Shown one piece after another: positions 1 to 10,467 of a stretch of 64,000 bases of DNA. The stretch's first letter is position 1. Each line of letters starts with the position of its first letter. The position numbers and the translations under genes are program-made. The notes beneath the pieces are model-generated. The model did not search any database and was not told the origin of the DNA. It was given only the letters and a program-made list of their open reading frames with translations. Source of the stretch: Candidatus Viadribacter manganicus (GTDB taxonomy: Bacteria > Pseudomonadota > Alphaproteobacteria > Caulobacterales > Aquidulcibacteraceae); assembly GCF_001679665.1 (NCBI RefSeq), contig NZ_CP013244.1, positions 3,345,001 to 3,409,000 on the forward strand, read 5' to 3'.

Positions 1-860
<860 letters not shown>

Positions 861-961
861 GATCATTGTTCATGCACGGCGACGACTGCGTCGCCACAAA
901 CAACGCAAACAGACAATGTCATCTCTTGTTTGGTACAAGAGCTTTTCGCGCGGGTCTTGCC

Positions 962-1079
962 GACCTGGCGGCTATGCCGGGGGGTCCCCACCTGATCCCA
1001 TCCCGAACTCAGTCGTTAAGTCCCCCAGGGCCAATGGTACTATGTCTCAAGGCATGGGAGAGTAGGTCGCTGCCGGGTC
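962..1079 (+). rRNA. rrf: 5S ribosomal RNA
   Basis: A roughly 118-nt gene in the expected place about 100 bp after the 23S end. It shows the conserved 5S core 'cacctgatcccatcccgaac' and the late 'atgggagagtaggtcgctgc'. Its ends pair (gacctggcggc with gctgccgggtc), which sets the boundaries to within a few bases. It is cotranscribed with the 23S gene. Confidence 0.96.
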
Positions 1080-1152
1080 TGCAAGATCCGCGTGAACGCA
1101 AAGTCCAATAGAACCCTCAAATCACAATGACGGCTTCGGCCGTGACGTCTTC

Positions 1153-1178
1153 CGGCCGCGCTAAACACGCGGCCGTTT
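1153..1178 (+). terminator. GC-rich hairpin after 5S rRNA
   Basis: An 8-bp perfect stem, cggccgcg (1153-1160) with cgcggccg (1168-1175), has a 7-nt loop and only three T's after it. It may be a weak terminator or a processing hairpin between 5S and tRNA-fMet. The short T run makes full termination uncertain, because the tRNA downstream is normally cotranscribed with the rrn operon. Confidence 0.45.
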
Positions 1179-1193
1179 GCGCATCAGAGATCA

Positions 1194-1220
1194 AAAGTTT
1201 GCCGCGGGATGGAGCAGCCC
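1194..1220 (+). repeat. Duplicated 5' end of tRNA-fMet (direct repeat copy 1)
   Basis: These 27 bp are identical to 1281-1307, which covers 9 bp of leader and the first 18 nt of the tRNA-fMet gene, including the acceptor 5' strand and start of the D arm. After the repeat the sequence diverges, so this copy cannot form a tRNA. The offset between copies is 87 bp. Confidence 0.9.
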
Positions 1221-1289
1221 AAGGCCGAGCGAAAGCGAGGCCGTCGACCGGAAAAGACCGGGCTGCTACTCAAGCGTCGGAAAGTTTGC

Positions 1290-1366
<77 letters not shown>

Positions 1367-1373
1367 ACTAAGC

Positions 1374-1405
1374 AACGGCCCTGCTGGAAACAGCGGGGCC
1401 GTTTT
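1374..1405 (+). terminator. Rho-independent terminator of the rrn operon
   Basis: A 13-bp stem, aacggccctgctg (1374-1386) with cagcggggccgtt (1391-1403), contains one G-T pair, has a GAAA tetraloop and is followed by TTTT-rich sequence. It lies 8 nt after the tRNA-fMet CCA and closes the rrn transcription unit. Confidence 0.9.
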
Positions 1406-1472
1406 GCGTTGTGGCGCCGGCATGCTTCAGCTAGCGCTGTCGCTTACTCCATATCGAAGAAGGCGCGCCGCC

Positions 1473-2603
1473 ATGACCGAACTGCCGCAAGATAACCTGA
1501 CCATGCTGTCGCTGGTGAAGGAGGGCGGCGAGCTTGAGATATCACTCGCTCGCTTACCGATGCCGCAGCCGCGCGACCACGAGGTGCTGGTGCGTGTGCT
1601 CGCAACTCCTATCAACCCATCCGATCTCGGCCTCCTGGTCGGCGCCGGCGATGTTTCGACAGCGCGCGCCTCAACGCGTGACGGTCTGCCGGTTATCACA
1701 GCCACCATTCCGCCCGCCGGCATGCGCGCTATGGCGGGCCGCGTCGGTGAGGCCATGCCGATCGGCAATGAAGGTTGCGGTACGGTCGTGAAGGTTGGCG
1801 CCTCGCCTGAAGCGCAAGCGCTCCTCGGCAAAACCGTCGCGCTGCTTGGCGGGGCAATGTACGCGCAATATCGCTGTTTGCCGGCCGCGATGTGTATGGA
1901 GCTTCCCGTGGGCACGGATCCCGCCGACGGGGCGTCGTGCTTCGTCAATCCGCTGACCTCGCTCGCATTCACCGAAGTCATGCGCCGCGAAGGCCACACC
2001 GCGATCGTGCATACCGCCGCTGCTTCCAATCTTGGTCAGATGCTTGTGAAGATATGTGCGAGCGACGGCATTCCGCTCGTCAACATCGTGCGCAGCGCCG
2101 AGCAAGTTGCGTTGCTGCAGGGAATTGGCGCGAAATACGTGCTGAACTCCTCGGCGGAGACGTTCCAAGATGATCTAACGGCGGCGCTCATTGAAACTGG
2201 GGCCACCCTTGGCTTCGACGCAATTGGCGGTGGCAAACTGGCGAGCCAAATTCTAGGCGCGATGGAAGTTGCTGCCGTGAAGCGCATGAAGACCTACAGC
2301 CGCTACGGCTCCGACACGCACAAGCAAGTTTATATCTACGGCGGACTTGATCTGGGGCCGACGACGTTGACGCGCAATTTTGGCCTTTCGTGGGGACTTT
2401 CTGGTTTCCTGCTGACCCCGTTCATGGCGAAGGCTGGACCTGAAACTGTTGGCAGGATGCGCAAGCGCGTGGTCGACGAACTCACGACGACCTTCAAGAG
2501 CCACTACAGCCACAAAATATCGCTCACCGAAGCGCTCAATCCAAACGTGTTGGCCGCCTACAACGCCAAGCGCACCGGCGAGAAGTATCTGATCTGCCCT
2601 TGA
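1473..2603 (+). CDS. MDR-family (zinc-type alcohol dehydrogenase-like) NAD(P)H oxidoreductase
   Basis: A 376-aa medium-chain dehydrogenase/reductase. The N-terminal GroES-like half contains 'INPSD' (47-51) and 'GNEGCGTVVKVG' (98-109), and the cofactor-binding half has 'TAAASNLGQM' (181-190), the pattern of quinone reductase/crotonyl-CoA-reductase-like MDRs. The structural-zinc cysteine cluster is absent, which favours a zinc-independent enzyme. The start at 1473 is preceded by a GAAGAAGG element; an upstream ATG at 1404 would run into the rrn terminator. It stands alone between the rrn operon and a convergent glycosyltransferase. The substrate cannot be determined from sequence. Confidence 0.85.
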   Translation: MTELPQDNLTMLSLVKEGGELEISLARLPMPQPRDHEVLVRVLATPINPSDLGLLVGAGDVSTARASTRDGLPVITATIPPAGMRAMAGRVGEAMPIGNEGCGTVVKVGASPEAQALLGKTVALLGGAMYAQYRCLPAAMCMELPVGTDPADGASCFVNPLTSLAFTEVMRREGHTAIVHTAAASNLGQMLVKICASDGIPLVNIVRSAEQVALLQGIGAKYVLNSSAETFQDDLTAALIETGATLGFDAIGGGKLASQILGAMEVAAVKRMKTYSRYGSDTHKQVYIYGGLDLGPTTLTRNFGLSWGLSGFLLTPFMAKAGPETVGRMRKRVVDELTTTFKSHYSHKISLTEALNPNVLAAYNAKRTGEKYLICP

Positions 2604-2610
2604 TCGGCGC

Positions 2611-3468
2611 CTAAGCGCCCGCGAACAATCTGTTGGCGCGCATGAGTAGCGAAGGGCGCGAGCGTTTCGGCGCTAGCGCAATGAGTGCGCTCAGACTTTC
2701 GGCCAATATCCAACGTCCGGCGCCAAACGAGCGAACGCCGTGTGCGAAGCGCGCTCGGGCTTCACTGCGCCGATGCGCACGCAGGCGCGCCTGCCGCTTC
2801 TTCTTGCTGCGATGGCCTTCGCCGCCGATCGCGTCGATTGAGGAGGTATCGAAGATGTCGCGGCGCACCGGCGCGGGCAGCACGCCGAACGTATTCAGGC
2901 CCCAATGCCAGACGCGCTTGAGATCCTGATCGATCGGCAGGTCACGCGCCTCCGCAGCCAAGAATTTTTCCGCACCCGTGCGGCTGAACATCAGCGCGCC
3001 AGTGCTGCCTGGGATCGTTGAATAGCGCACAAGATCGTAGCGACCGCCGAGTTCAGCGAGAGGCGCTGCAACTTGCTTGGTGTCGTTCGAGAGCCGCACA
3101 ATGTCCCAGTCCGCCGGCAGCGTCTGGAGCGTGCGCTCAATCAATGCGGCGAAGCCGTCGTGGAGCTCGATGTCGTCTTCGAAAACCAGCACCGGCGCTT
3201 GTAACTCGCCCGAGACGATGCGGCGGCAAATGGTGAGGTGGCTCGCATAGCACCCCGTTTCCCCTGGCGAGAGGAACGAGCGCTCTTGATCGCCGGCATG
3301 CGGGAAGTAGGCGCGCAGCTCCTCTTCCAGCGCCGCGCCATTGGCAGCGCTCAAGCGCATAGGCGAAAGTCCAGCTTTCGCGCACTCGCTTTCCATGTGC
3401 GTGCGTCGCGCCGTATCGCGATCGAGATTGATGAAAACGGTAGCGCCGAGCAGAGTCATGCGCCCCAT
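2611..3468 (-). CDS. Glycosyltransferase family 25 protein (LPS/lipooligosaccharide biosynthesis type)
   Basis: A 285-aa protein with the GT25 signature order: 'VFINLDRDTARRTHME' near the N terminus (11-26), 'FLSPGETGCYASHL' (about 65-78) and the acidic 'VLVFEDDIEL' (about 93-102), the presumed nucleotide-sugar/metal site. GT25 enzymes transfer hexoses, commonly galactose, to lipopolysaccharide core on the cytoplasmic face of the membrane. The C terminus is rich in Arg and may be membrane-associating. It starts at 3468, or at an internal ATG three codons later. It ends 7 bp from the convergent MDR gene. No other LPS gene is nearby. Confidence 0.85.
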   Translation of the reverse strand: MGRMTLLGATVFINLDRDTARRTHMESECAKAGLSPMRLSAANGAALEEELRAYFPHAGDQERSFLSPGETGCYASHLTICRRIVSGELQAPVLVFEDDIELHDGFAALIERTLQTLPADWDIVRLSNDTKQVAAPLAELGGRYDLVRYSTIPGSTGALMFSRTGAEKFLAAEARDLPIDQDLKRVWHWGLNTFGVLPAPVRRDIFDTSSIDAIGGEGHRSKKKRQARLRAHRRSEARARFAHGVRSFGAGRWILAESLSALIALAPKRSRPSLLMRANRLFAGA

Positions 3469-3774
3469 CGTGATTGGCGGCGGTTGTGAACGGCAGTTTC
3501 GGCGTCACCCAGCATCGCGGCGCTCCTTAGAGGTGCGTTCGCAGACCTGCAAGCAGGCGACCTCGCGAGGATGTGTTCGCGCCGGATCGGGTTTGCCCTT
3601 GCGGGCGTCGCGGAAACAGGGCGCCGTAAGGTTGAGGCTCGTAAGTCTCGGTTTTCAGAGGGTTTCAGCCAACTTGCGCGGCGCCACGACGAAGCGACCT
3701 GAAATTGCGACGAAGGGGACCGTCAGCTGCAGTCAGCGACATCACCTCCGACTGGAACTTGATAGGCTGAGGGC
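3469..3774. other. Intergenic region without recognised gene
   Basis: About 306 bp separate the divergent glycosyltransferase and histidine kinase genes and must contain both promoters. I see no ORF with coding character, no RNA gene and no clear inverted repeat. Confidence 0.5.
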
Positions 3775-4908
3775 ATGAGGGAGCAAGCAGAAGCAGTGCA
3801 GGGCGCGACGCGGCCCCAAAGCCTGCTCGAGCACCCGGCCTGGACACGCTGGGGGGCTCATGCCGCTTTCTGGCTGATGTATCTTGCGATCCGCACTGCC
3901 GCCGCAGGCGCTGATCCGCCGGAGGACGTCAACGACTTCCCGTACTTTGTAAATCGCGGTCTCGTTGTCTTCACGTATTTTCTGCTGACCGGCATCCTAC
4001 TCGCCGTTGTCGCGGGGCCGCGCGCGGCGCGGTCCAATTGGGCGCGCAACGTGACGCTGGTTCTGGGCGCCTTGGCGCTCGCACCACTCACCCAATACAG
4101 CGAGCAATTCTGGCCGCAGATGCTCGCCGGCTTTTCGCCAGAGCCCTATCCGTTCGTGATCTATCTTTTCCAGTTTGGTTGGGCGCTGCCGCTCTGGGGC
4201 CTGACGCAAGCGCTGTTGGGTTATCACTTCGAAAGCATCGCACAGGCGCGAGCCGTCGCGCGCGCGCAGGCGTTGGCTTACGACGCCCAGCTGCGGATGC
4301 TGCACTATCAGATCAATCCGCATTTTCTCTTCAACACGTTGAACGCGATCTCGACGCTTGTGCTCGAGAAGCGCAACGACGCTGCCGAAAGCATGATCCT
4401 GAAGCTCGCCGGGTTCTTACGCTATTCGCTTGATCGTCAGCCGACGGCGCTTGCCAATCTCACGGCTGAGCTCGAAGCGCAGCGCAAGTATCTTGAGATC
4501 GAACAGACGCGCTTCGACGACAAACTCAAAGTGCGGTTCGACATCGAGCCAGGCCTTGAGCACGCCAAGCTGCCGAGCCTCATTTTGCAACCCATCCTCG
4601 AGAACGCGATCAAGTACGCGATCACGCCAAGCGTTGATGGCGGTTCGATCAACGTATCGGCGCGCCGGGACGAGGGCGTGTTGCGGATCGTGGTGGAAGA
4701 CGATGGCCCGGGCCTGCCCGGTGAGGAAATGCTGCCGCGCCGGCGCGGCGTAGGGCTCGCCAACATTCGCGAGCGTCTTGAACTGATTTACGGCCAGCGC
4801 GCGGGTCTCATCGCACGCAATCGGGAGCCGCATGGCTGCCGCATTGAACTCTATTTGCCCCTGGAGGAAGACGGTGTCCGCTCAACCCCTGCGCCTGCTC
4901 TTAGCTGA
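3775..4908 (+). CDS. LytS/YehU-type sensor histidine kinase
   Basis: A 377-aa membrane kinase of the His_kinase (PF06580-like) class. The N-terminal 150 residues hold about four hydrophobic segments. The phosphoacceptor motif is 'NPHFLFNTLNAIS' with His183, followed by a HATPase domain with N-box 'LQPILENAIKYAI', G1 box 'VEDDGPGLPG' and 'GVGLANIRERL'. No periplasmic sensor domain is present, so the signal is probably sensed in or near the membrane. It overlaps the LytTR response regulator by 35 bp, and the two almost certainly form a two-component system. Confidence 0.92.
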   Translation: MREQAEAVQGATRPQSLLEHPAWTRWGAHAAFWLMYLAIRTAAAGADPPEDVNDFPYFVNRGLVVFTYFLLTGILLAVVAGPRAARSNWARNVTLVLGALALAPLTQYSEQFWPQMLAGFSPEPYPFVIYLFQFGWALPLWGLTQALLGYHFESIAQARAVARAQALAYDAQLRMLHYQINPHFLFNTLNAISTLVLEKRNDAAESMILKLAGFLRYSLDRQPTALANLTAELEAQRKYLEIEQTRFDDKLKVRFDIEPGLEHAKLPSLILQPILENAIKYAITPSVDGGSINVSARRDEGVLRIVVEDDGPGLPGEEMLPRRRGVGLANIRERLELIYGQRAGLIARNREPHGCRIELYLPLEEDGVRSTPAPALS

Positions 4909-5668
4909 CGACGAGCCCCTGGCGCTCCGGCGCATTAAGCTTGCGTTGCAGGCGATCCCTGACGTTGAAGTCGTGGGCGCCGCAAGCGATGGCGCGCAAG
5001 CGATCACGCAGATGCGTGACCTGAAGCCTGATGTTGTGCTGCTCGACATTAAGATGCCGCTGGCGGATGGGTTTGAAGTCGCCAATGCGGTCGAAGATTC
5101 CGGCGGGCCGGAAGTTATCTTTGTCTCTGCATTCGACTCCTACGCCGTGCAGGCGTTCGAAACCTCAGCTGTGGACTATTTGGTGAAGCCCGTTGAGTTC
5201 GAGCGTTTGGCTTCGGCGCTTGGTCGCGCGCGCGAACGCCGCGCCGCGAAAGACGCTGGCCGCCGCGTAGAAGAACTCGCCGCGGTTCTCGATGCCCTGA
5301 AGCGTGAGGCCGAGGACCGCGAAGGGCCGCAATACGAGAAAGAATTCTGGATTCGTGATCGCGGCCGCTTCTTGCGTGTGCCGGTCGCTGACGTTGAACG
5401 CATCGAGGCTGAGCGCGATTATGTCCGTCTCTATTGGGAAGGCCGCACGCTCTTGCATCGTGAGACCATGTCCCACCTCGAAGAGAAGCTCGATCCCAAT
5501 TTGATGCTGCGCGTTCACCGTTCGGCGTTCGTGAACTGGAAGCGCTTGAAGGCGGTCCGCCGCGACGCCAATGGCCGTCTCATGGCCGTGCTCGAAAGCG
5601 GTGATGAGGTGCCGGTGAGCCGCGCTTACGCACAACGCGTCATGCAGGAAATGAAGAGCCGGAGCTGA
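4874..5668 (+). CDS. LytTR-family response regulator
   Basis: A 264-aa regulator, partner of the upstream kinase. The receiver domain has the acidic pocket 'LLADDEP' (9-15), phosphoacceptor Asp58 in 'VVLLDIKMP' and the conserved Lys in 'DYLVKPVEF'. The C-terminal 100 residues form a LytTR DNA-binding domain ('ADVERIEAERDYVRLYW', 'LMLRVHRSAFVNW'). I chose the GTG start at 4874 because it has GGAGG 6 nt upstream and begins right before the receiver fold; an ATG at 4832 would add 14 residues read out of the kinase. It is followed by a strong terminator. Confidence 0.93.
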   Translation: MSAQPLRLLLADDEPLALRRIKLALQAIPDVEVVGAASDGAQAITQMRDLKPDVVLLDIKMPLADGFEVANAVEDSGGPEVIFVSAFDSYAVQAFETSAVDYLVKPVEFERLASALGRARERRAAKDAGRRVEELAAVLDALKREAEDREGPQYEKEFWIRDRGRFLRVPVADVERIEAERDYVRLYWEGRTLLHRETMSHLEEKLDPNLMLRVHRSAFVNWKRLKAVRRDANGRLMAVLESGDEVPVSRAYAQRVMQEMKSRS

Positions 5669-5674
5669 AAAAAG

Positions 5675-5696
5675 AGCGGACGGTTTCCCGTCCGCT
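5675..5696 (+). terminator. Terminator after the LytS/LytT pair
   Basis: A perfect 9-bp stem, agcggacgg with ccgtccgct, has a TTTC loop. It starts 7 nt after the stop codon, is preceded by an A-run and followed by 'tgagtttctt'. It may work in both directions. Confidence 0.85.
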
Positions 5697-5709
5697 TGAG
5701 TTTCTTCAT

Positions 5710-5729
5710 GCAACGATACGTATCGTTGC
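5710..5729. promoter_or_regulatory. Perfect 20-bp palindrome upstream of an SDR gene
   Basis: gcaacgatac is followed directly by its reverse complement gtatcgttgc, a perfect 20-bp dyad without spacer. It lies 80 bp upstream of the SDR start, followed by a smaller palindrome gatgcgcatc at 5736-5745. The size and symmetry fit the operator of a TetR-like dimeric repressor, but no such regulator gene is adjacent. Confidence 0.55.
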
Positions 5730-5808
5730 CTAGAGGATGCGCATCAGCGCGGATTTGGATGCGGACCCCGTCAGCACAGGCTAGAACGCCCCGATCCAGG
5801 AGGGCGGC

Positions 5809-6489
5809 GTGCAGGGTAAGGTCGTTGTTATCACCGGCGGGTTCGGCGCGCTCGGACGGGCAGCCGCGAAGATCGTGCTCGAAGCTGGCGCCATTCCGGT
5901 CCTTATTGATTACGCGCCTGCGCCGGCGGCAGCTCTCTTTGAAGATGTCGTCAGCGTCGGCGGGGCCGATCTCACCAATGCCGCCGCCGCTGCCGCCGCA
6001 ATCGAAACGGTCTTCAAAGTTCACAGCCGCATTGACGCCTTGTTCAACATAGCTGGTGGTTTTGTCTGGAACGCGGTCGCCGACGGCGGTGTCGATGTGT
6101 GGGAGAAGATGTTCACGATCAACACCAAGACAGCCGTGAACGCGAGCAAGGCGGCGCTGCCGCATCTCATTGAAACCGGCGGCGCGATCGTCAACGTGGG
6201 CGCCCATGGCGCAGTGAAGGCAGGCGCCGGCTTCGGGCCGTACGCGGCTTCAAAGCAGGGCGTACACAAGCTTACTGAAGCGCTCGCCGAAGAGATGAAG
6301 GGCAAGGTGCGTGTGAACGCCGTTCTGCCCTCTATCCTCGATACCGCGCCGAACCGCAAAGACTTGCCGAACGCCGATTTCAGCACTTGGGTTCAACCCG
6401 AGGACCTCGCGCGGGTGATGTTGTTTCTCGCGTCACCCGCCGCGCGCGACATCACTGGCGCGTTGATACCCGTAACGGGCCGCGTCTAG
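5809..6489 (+). CDS. Short-chain dehydrogenase/reductase (SDR)
   Basis: A 226-aa classical-type SDR with the nucleotide-binding 'TGGFGALG' (9-16), 'NIAGG' in place of the usual NNAG motif, and the active-site 'YAASK' Tyr-Lys pair. The protein is short for the family. The GTG start at 5809 is supported by AGGAGGG 4 nt upstream. It is convergent with cysNC, overlapping by 4 bp. The 20-bp palindrome upstream may control it. Substrate unknown. Confidence 0.87.
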   Translation: MQGKVVVITGGFGALGRAAAKIVLEAGAIPVLIDYAPAPAAALFEDVVSVGGADLTNAAAAAAAIETVFKVHSRIDALFNIAGGFVWNAVADGGVDVWEKMFTINTKTAVNASKAALPHLIETGGAIVNVGAHGAVKAGAGFGPYAASKQGVHKLTEALAEEMKGKVRVNAVLPSILDTAPNRKDLPNADFSTWVQPEDLARVMLFLASPAARDITGALIPVTGRV

Positions 6490-8375
6490 GACGTTAGCTT
6501 GTCGACGATCAACGCAGCCGCTGATGCTGCGTCAGTGGTCGCCGTGTCGATGTGGAATTCCGGATTTTCCGGCCGCTCGTACGGGCTATCGACGCCGGTG
6601 AAATTCTTCAGCTGCCCCGAGCGCGCCTTCTTGTAGAGGCCCTTCACGTCGCGCTTTTCGGCTTCTGCCAGCGATGTGTCGACAAACACTTCGTAGAATT
6701 CGCCATCGCACATCAATCGGCGCGCCATGTCGCGCTCGGCGCGGAAGGGCGAGATGAACGAGACGAGCACGATCAACCCCGCATCCGCCATAAGCTTCGC
6801 GACTTCAGCGACGCGCCGCACGTTCTCAACGCGATCCGCATCGGTGAAGCCCAGGTCGCGGTTCAGCCCGTGGCGGACGTTGTCGCCATCGAGCACAACC
6901 GTGTGCTTGCCGAGTGAGTGCAGCTTCTTGTCGACCAGGTTTGCGATCGTCGATTTACCGGCCCCTGATAGGCCGGTGAACCAAAGCACAGCTGGTTTTT
7001 GCCCTTTAATCTCGGCGCGCGCGCTGCGCGTTACATCAATCGATTGCCAATGCACGTTTTGGGCGCGGCGTAGCGCAAAGCGAATAAGTCCCGCGCCAGC
7101 CGTGGCGTTGGAGGTGCGGTCGATAAGGATGAAGCCGCCAGTATCGCTGTTCTGCTCGTAAGCATCGAATGCGACAGCTTGATCGAGACTAATATTGCAG
7201 ACGGCGATCTCGTTGGGCTCGAGTACTTTCGCCGCAAGATGCTCGAGCGTGTTCACATTGATCTTGTGTTTGATCTCCGTGATCGTCGCTGAAACGGTGC
7301 GCGCGCCGATTTTCAACCAATATGGCCGCCCCGGCAAAGCCGGTTCCTCCGACATCCAGATCAACGTCGTTTCGAACTGATCCGACGCTTCGGGCGGATC
7401 ATCCGCAGCGGAGATGATGTCGCCGCGTGAGCAATCGATTTCATCTCTCAGAGTGAGCGTGACCGACTGACCCGCTATTGCCTCACCGAGATCGCCATCC
7501 TGCGTGACGATGCGATCAACGGTGCTGGTTTTACCTGAAGGCGAGACACGGATCGCGTCGCCGGGCTTGACGCGGCCGCTGACGATCTGGCCGGCGAAGC
7601 CGCGAAAGTCCGCGTTCGGCCGGTTGACCGATTGCACCGGAAACCGCAGCGGACCCGAGACGCGTCGCGCCTCATCGATCTCGACCGTTTCCAGCTGCTC
7701 CATCAGCACCGGTCCGTCATACCAAGGGGCGCGCCCGCTCCGGCTTGTGACATTGTCTCCGGTCAAACCCGAGAGCGGGATCGCCAGCACACTTTTTAGG
7801 CCAATCTGCTCCGCAAAACGGCGATAGTCGGAAACGATCGCGTCGAACCTCTCTTGGGACCAATCGACCAAATCCATCTTGTTCACCGCAAGCACTGCGT
7901 GCCGGATGCCCATGAGTTGAACGAGATAGGAATGGCGCCGCGTCTGCGTCAGCACGCCCTTGCGCGCATCGATTAAGATCACTGCAAGGTCGGCGGTTGA
8001 GGCGCCGGTCACCATATTGCGCGTGTATTGTTCGTGGCCCGGTGTGTCGGCGACGATGAACTTGCGTTTGTCGGTCGAGAAGAAGCGATACGCGACATCG
8101 ATGGTGATGCCTTGCTCGCGCTCCGCCGCTAGGCCATCGACGAGCAACGCCAGGTCAAGCTCTCCACCCTGGGTGCCGACCGTCTTGGAATCCTTCTCAA
8201 GCGCCGCGAGCTGATCTTCGAAGATCATTTTCGAATCGTAGAGCAGGCGGCCTATCAACGTCGATTTGCCGTCATCGACGCTGCCGCAGGTGATGAAGCG
8301 CAGCAGCGATTTGTGCTGGTGTTGGGTGAGGTAGGCCTCGATATCCGAGCCGATGAGATTGGAAACGTGGGCCAT
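6486..8375 (-). CDS. cysNC: Bifunctional sulfate adenylyltransferase subunit 1 / adenylylsulfate kinase (CysNC)
   Basis: A 629-aa fusion. The N-terminal EF-Tu-like GTPase has P-loop 'GSVDDGKST' (31-39), '[17 protein letters not shown]' and 'NKMD'; it drives APS synthesis by CysD. The C-terminal part, from about residue 445, is an APS kinase with P-loop 'GLSGAGKST' and 'ISPFRAERD', converting APS to PAPS. The ATG at 8375 overlaps the cysD stop codon (TGATG), so the pair is translationally coupled; the longer upstream reading frame is cysD sequence in another frame. The fusion matches NodQ/CysNC of other alphaproteobacteria. Confidence 0.96.
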   Translation of the reverse strand: MAHVSNLIGSDIEAYLTQHQHKSLLRFITCGSVDDGKSTLIGRLLYDSKMIFEDQLAALEKDSKTVGTQGGELDLALLVDGLAAEREQGITIDVAYRFFSTDKRKFIVADTPGHEQYTRNMVTGASTADLAVILIDARKGVLTQTRRHSYLVQLMGIRHAVLAVNKMDLVDWSQERFDAIVSDYRRFAEQIGLKSVLAIPLSGLTGDNVTSRSGRAPWYDGPVLMEQLETVEIDEARRVSGPLRFPVQSVNRPNADFRGFAGQIVSGRVKPGDAIRVSPSGKTSTVDRIVTQDGDLGEAIAGQSVTLTLRDEIDCSRGDIISAADDPPEASDQFETTLIWMSEEPALPGRPYWLKIGARTVSATITEIKHKINVNTLEHLAAKVLEPNEIAVCNISLDQAVAFDAYEQNSDTGGFILIDRTSNATAGAGLIRFALRRAQNVHWQSIDVTRSARAEIKGQKPAVLWFTGLSGAGKSTIANLVDKKLHSLGKHTVVLDGDNVRHGLNRDLGFTDADRVENVRRVAEVAKLMADAGLIVLVSFISPFRAERDMARRLMCDGEFYEVFVDTSLAEAEKRDVKGLYKKARSGQLKNFTGVDSPYERPENPEFHIDTATTDAASAAALIVDKLTS

Positions 8376-9313
8376 CAGAAATAGCCCTCCTGTTTCTTCT
8401 TCTCCATCGAAGCCGCCTGATCGTGATCGATGACCCGGCCCTGGCGTTCGCTGGTCGTGGTCAGCAGCATTTCCTGGATGATGGCCGTCAACGTCTCCGC
8501 GCTGCTCTCGACAGCGCCGGTCAGCGGGTAGCACCCGAGCGTGCGGAAGCGGACTTTCAGCAGCTCCGCCTTTTCGCCCTCGCGCAATTGCATGCGCTCG
8601 TCATCGACCATGATGAGTGCTCCGTCGCGGCGCACTACCGGGCGTTCAGCAGCGAAATAGAGCGGCACTATCGGAATGCGTTCGAGGTGGATGTATTGCC
8701 AGATGTCTAGCTCGGTCCAATTCGAGAGCGGGAATACACGGATCGATTCCGATTTGTGCTTGCGCGCGTTGTAAAGGCGCCAAAGCTCTGGCCGCTGGCT
8801 TTTGGGGTCCCAACGATGATTGGCGGTGCGGAAGGAAAAGATGCGTTCCTTCGCGCGTGACTTTTCCTCATCGCGCCGCGCGCCTCCGAACGCCGCGTCG
8901 AACCCATAATGATCCAGCGCCTGCTTGAGGCCTTCGGTCTTCCAGAGGTCAGTGTGCAGCGATCCGTGATCGAACGGGTTGATGCCGCGCGCTTCCGCAT
9001 CCGGATTCTTGTGCACCAGAAGTTCAATACCGGCGTTCGCCGCCACATGATCGCGCATCTCGTACATGGCGCGGAACTTCCACGTCGTATCGACATGCAG
9101 CAGCGGAAACGGCAGCGGCGAGGGGTAAAACGCCTTGGCGGCCAGATGCAGCATAACGGCGCTGTCTTTGCCGATTGAATAGAGCATCACCGGCTTGGCG
9201 CACTCGGCCGCCACCTCGCGCATGATGTGGACACTCTCGGCTTCGAGGCGCTGCAAGTGTGTCAGCCGCGCAGGCGAAAGCGTGTCTGATTGTGGGGCGC
9301 GGCGGCTCGACAT
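8375..9313 (-). CDS. cysD: Sulfate adenylyltransferase subunit 2
   Basis: A 312-aa PP-loop ATP pyrophosphatase, close to the E. coli CysD length (about 302). Motif '[13 protein letters not shown]' (45-57) is the PP-loop. '[15 protein letters not shown]' and the 'EGYF' C terminus are typical of the family. It forms APS from sulfate and ATP together with CysN, the first step of sulfate assimilation. I chose ATG 9313 ([10 protein letters not shown]) over an ORF start at 9511 because homology begins here. No reductase genes are beside it, so the rest of the pathway is elsewhere. Confidence 0.96.
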   Translation of the reverse strand: MSSRRAPQSDTLSPARLTHLQRLEAESVHIMREVAAECAKPVMLYSIGKDSAVMLHLAAKAFYPSPLPFPLLHVDTTWKFRAMYEMRDHVAANAGIELLVHKNPDAEARGINPFDHGSLHTDLWKTEGLKQALDHYGFDAAFGGARRDEEKSRAKERIFSFRTANHRWDPKSQRPELWRLYNARKHKSESIRVFPLSNWTELDIWQYIHLERIPIVPLYFAAERPVVRRDGALIMVDDERMQLREGEKAELLKVRFRTLGCYPLTGAVESSAETLTAIIQEMLLTTTSERQGRVIDHDQAASMEKKKQEGYF

Positions 9314-9471
9314 TGCGCCACTCTGTAGAGGGCGCGGCGCGGTGCTGCAAACGGCTCCGCCAGCTGCGGGTCTATGCTCGCCGCGATGGTTAAAGATGTC
9401 GCCGGATCGGGGAGCTGAAGGCCGGTTGTGCGCAATTGCGCCGGCCCGCTCCGAAGCGATAGACAGCCCAC

Positions 9472-10467
9472 GTGGCCCGCGCGCTAAACCGCCGTTTTTC
9501 CATCGCCCCAATGATGGATTGGACCGACCGGCATTGCCGGGCGTTCCATCGTACGCTGACGCGTGAGGCGTTGCTCTATTCTGAAATGCTGACAGCCGAC
9601 GCCATCATCCACGGCGACCGCGAGCGTTTGCTTGGTTTCTCGGACATGGAGCACCCGGTGGCTCTGCAACTCGGCGGCAGCGATCCTGCAAAGATGGCGC
9701 AGGCGGCGCGGATCGGCGCCGATTGGGGCTATGACGAGATTAATCTGAACATCGGCTGCCCCTCCGATCGCGTGCAATCTGGCCGCTTCGGCGCTTGCTT
9801 GATGTTAGAGCCGGAGCTGGTCGCCCGCGTCTGGGCGGCGACCCAAGCTTCGGCGCCGCAGGTTCAGGTGACGATCAAGTGCCGTATTGGTGTCGATGAG
9901 CAAACGCCGCGCGATGCGCTCTTTGCGTTGGTCGATGCTTGCGCGCGCGAGGGTTGCATCAGTTTTACTGTCCATGCCCGCAAGGCCTGGCTAAGCGGTT
10001 TGTCGCCGAAGGAAAATCGCGACGTGCCGCCGCTTGACTATGAACTGGTGCGCACGCTTAAGCGCGAGCGGCCCAATCTTGAAATCATCTTGAACGGTGG
10101 GTTGCGCGATCTCGATCACGCTTTGGCCGAGGGTGAGGGCTTGGATGGTGTGATGCTGGGGCGCGCGGCCTATCAGACGCCGGCTGTGCTCCTGGACGTT
10201 GACGCACGTGTGTTCGGCAGCGAGGCGCCAGTGATGACGCGACAAGCGGCCGTCGAAGCGTATTTCCCGTACATTGAGCGCAATCTCGCTGTCGGTGTGT
10301 CACTTCAAGCCATGACGCGCCACATGCTGGGATTGTTTGCCTCGCAACCGGGTGGCCGTTTGTGGCGGCGCGTGCTTTCCGAGCGCGGTGTCCGTGCTGG
10401 CGCGGGCCTTGAGGTGCTCGGTGACGCACTGGCCGAAGTCAGCCATCTGCGCACGCAGGCCGCATGA
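9472..10467 (+). CDS. dusA: tRNA-dihydrouridine(20/20a) synthase
   Basis: A 331-aa flavoenzyme reducing uridines 20/20a in the tRNA D loop. It shows the DusA signature '[12 protein letters not shown]' (12-23), the catalytic Cys96 in '[20 protein letters not shown]', '[18 protein letters not shown]' and the FMN-phosphate-binding '[11 protein letters not shown]'. Length and motifs are those of DusA rather than DusB/C. It begins with GTG at 9472. The stop overlaps the next gene (ATGA), giving a coupled pair with the TauE/SafE protein. Confidence 0.95.
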   Translation: MARALNRRFSIAPMMDWTDRHCRAFHRTLTREALLYSEMLTADAIIHGDRERLLGFSDMEHPVALQLGGSDPAKMAQAARIGADWGYDEINLNIGCPSDRVQSGRFGACLMLEPELVARVWAATQASAPQVQVTIKCRIGVDEQTPRDALFALVDACAREGCISFTVHARKAWLSGLSPKENRDVPPLDYELVRTLKRERPNLEIILNGGLRDLDHALAEGEGLDGVMLGRAAYQTPAVLLDVDARVFGSEAPVMTRQAAVEAYFPYIERNLAVGVSLQAMTRHMLGLFASQPGGRLWRRVLSERGVRAGAGLEVLGDALAEVSHLRTQAA

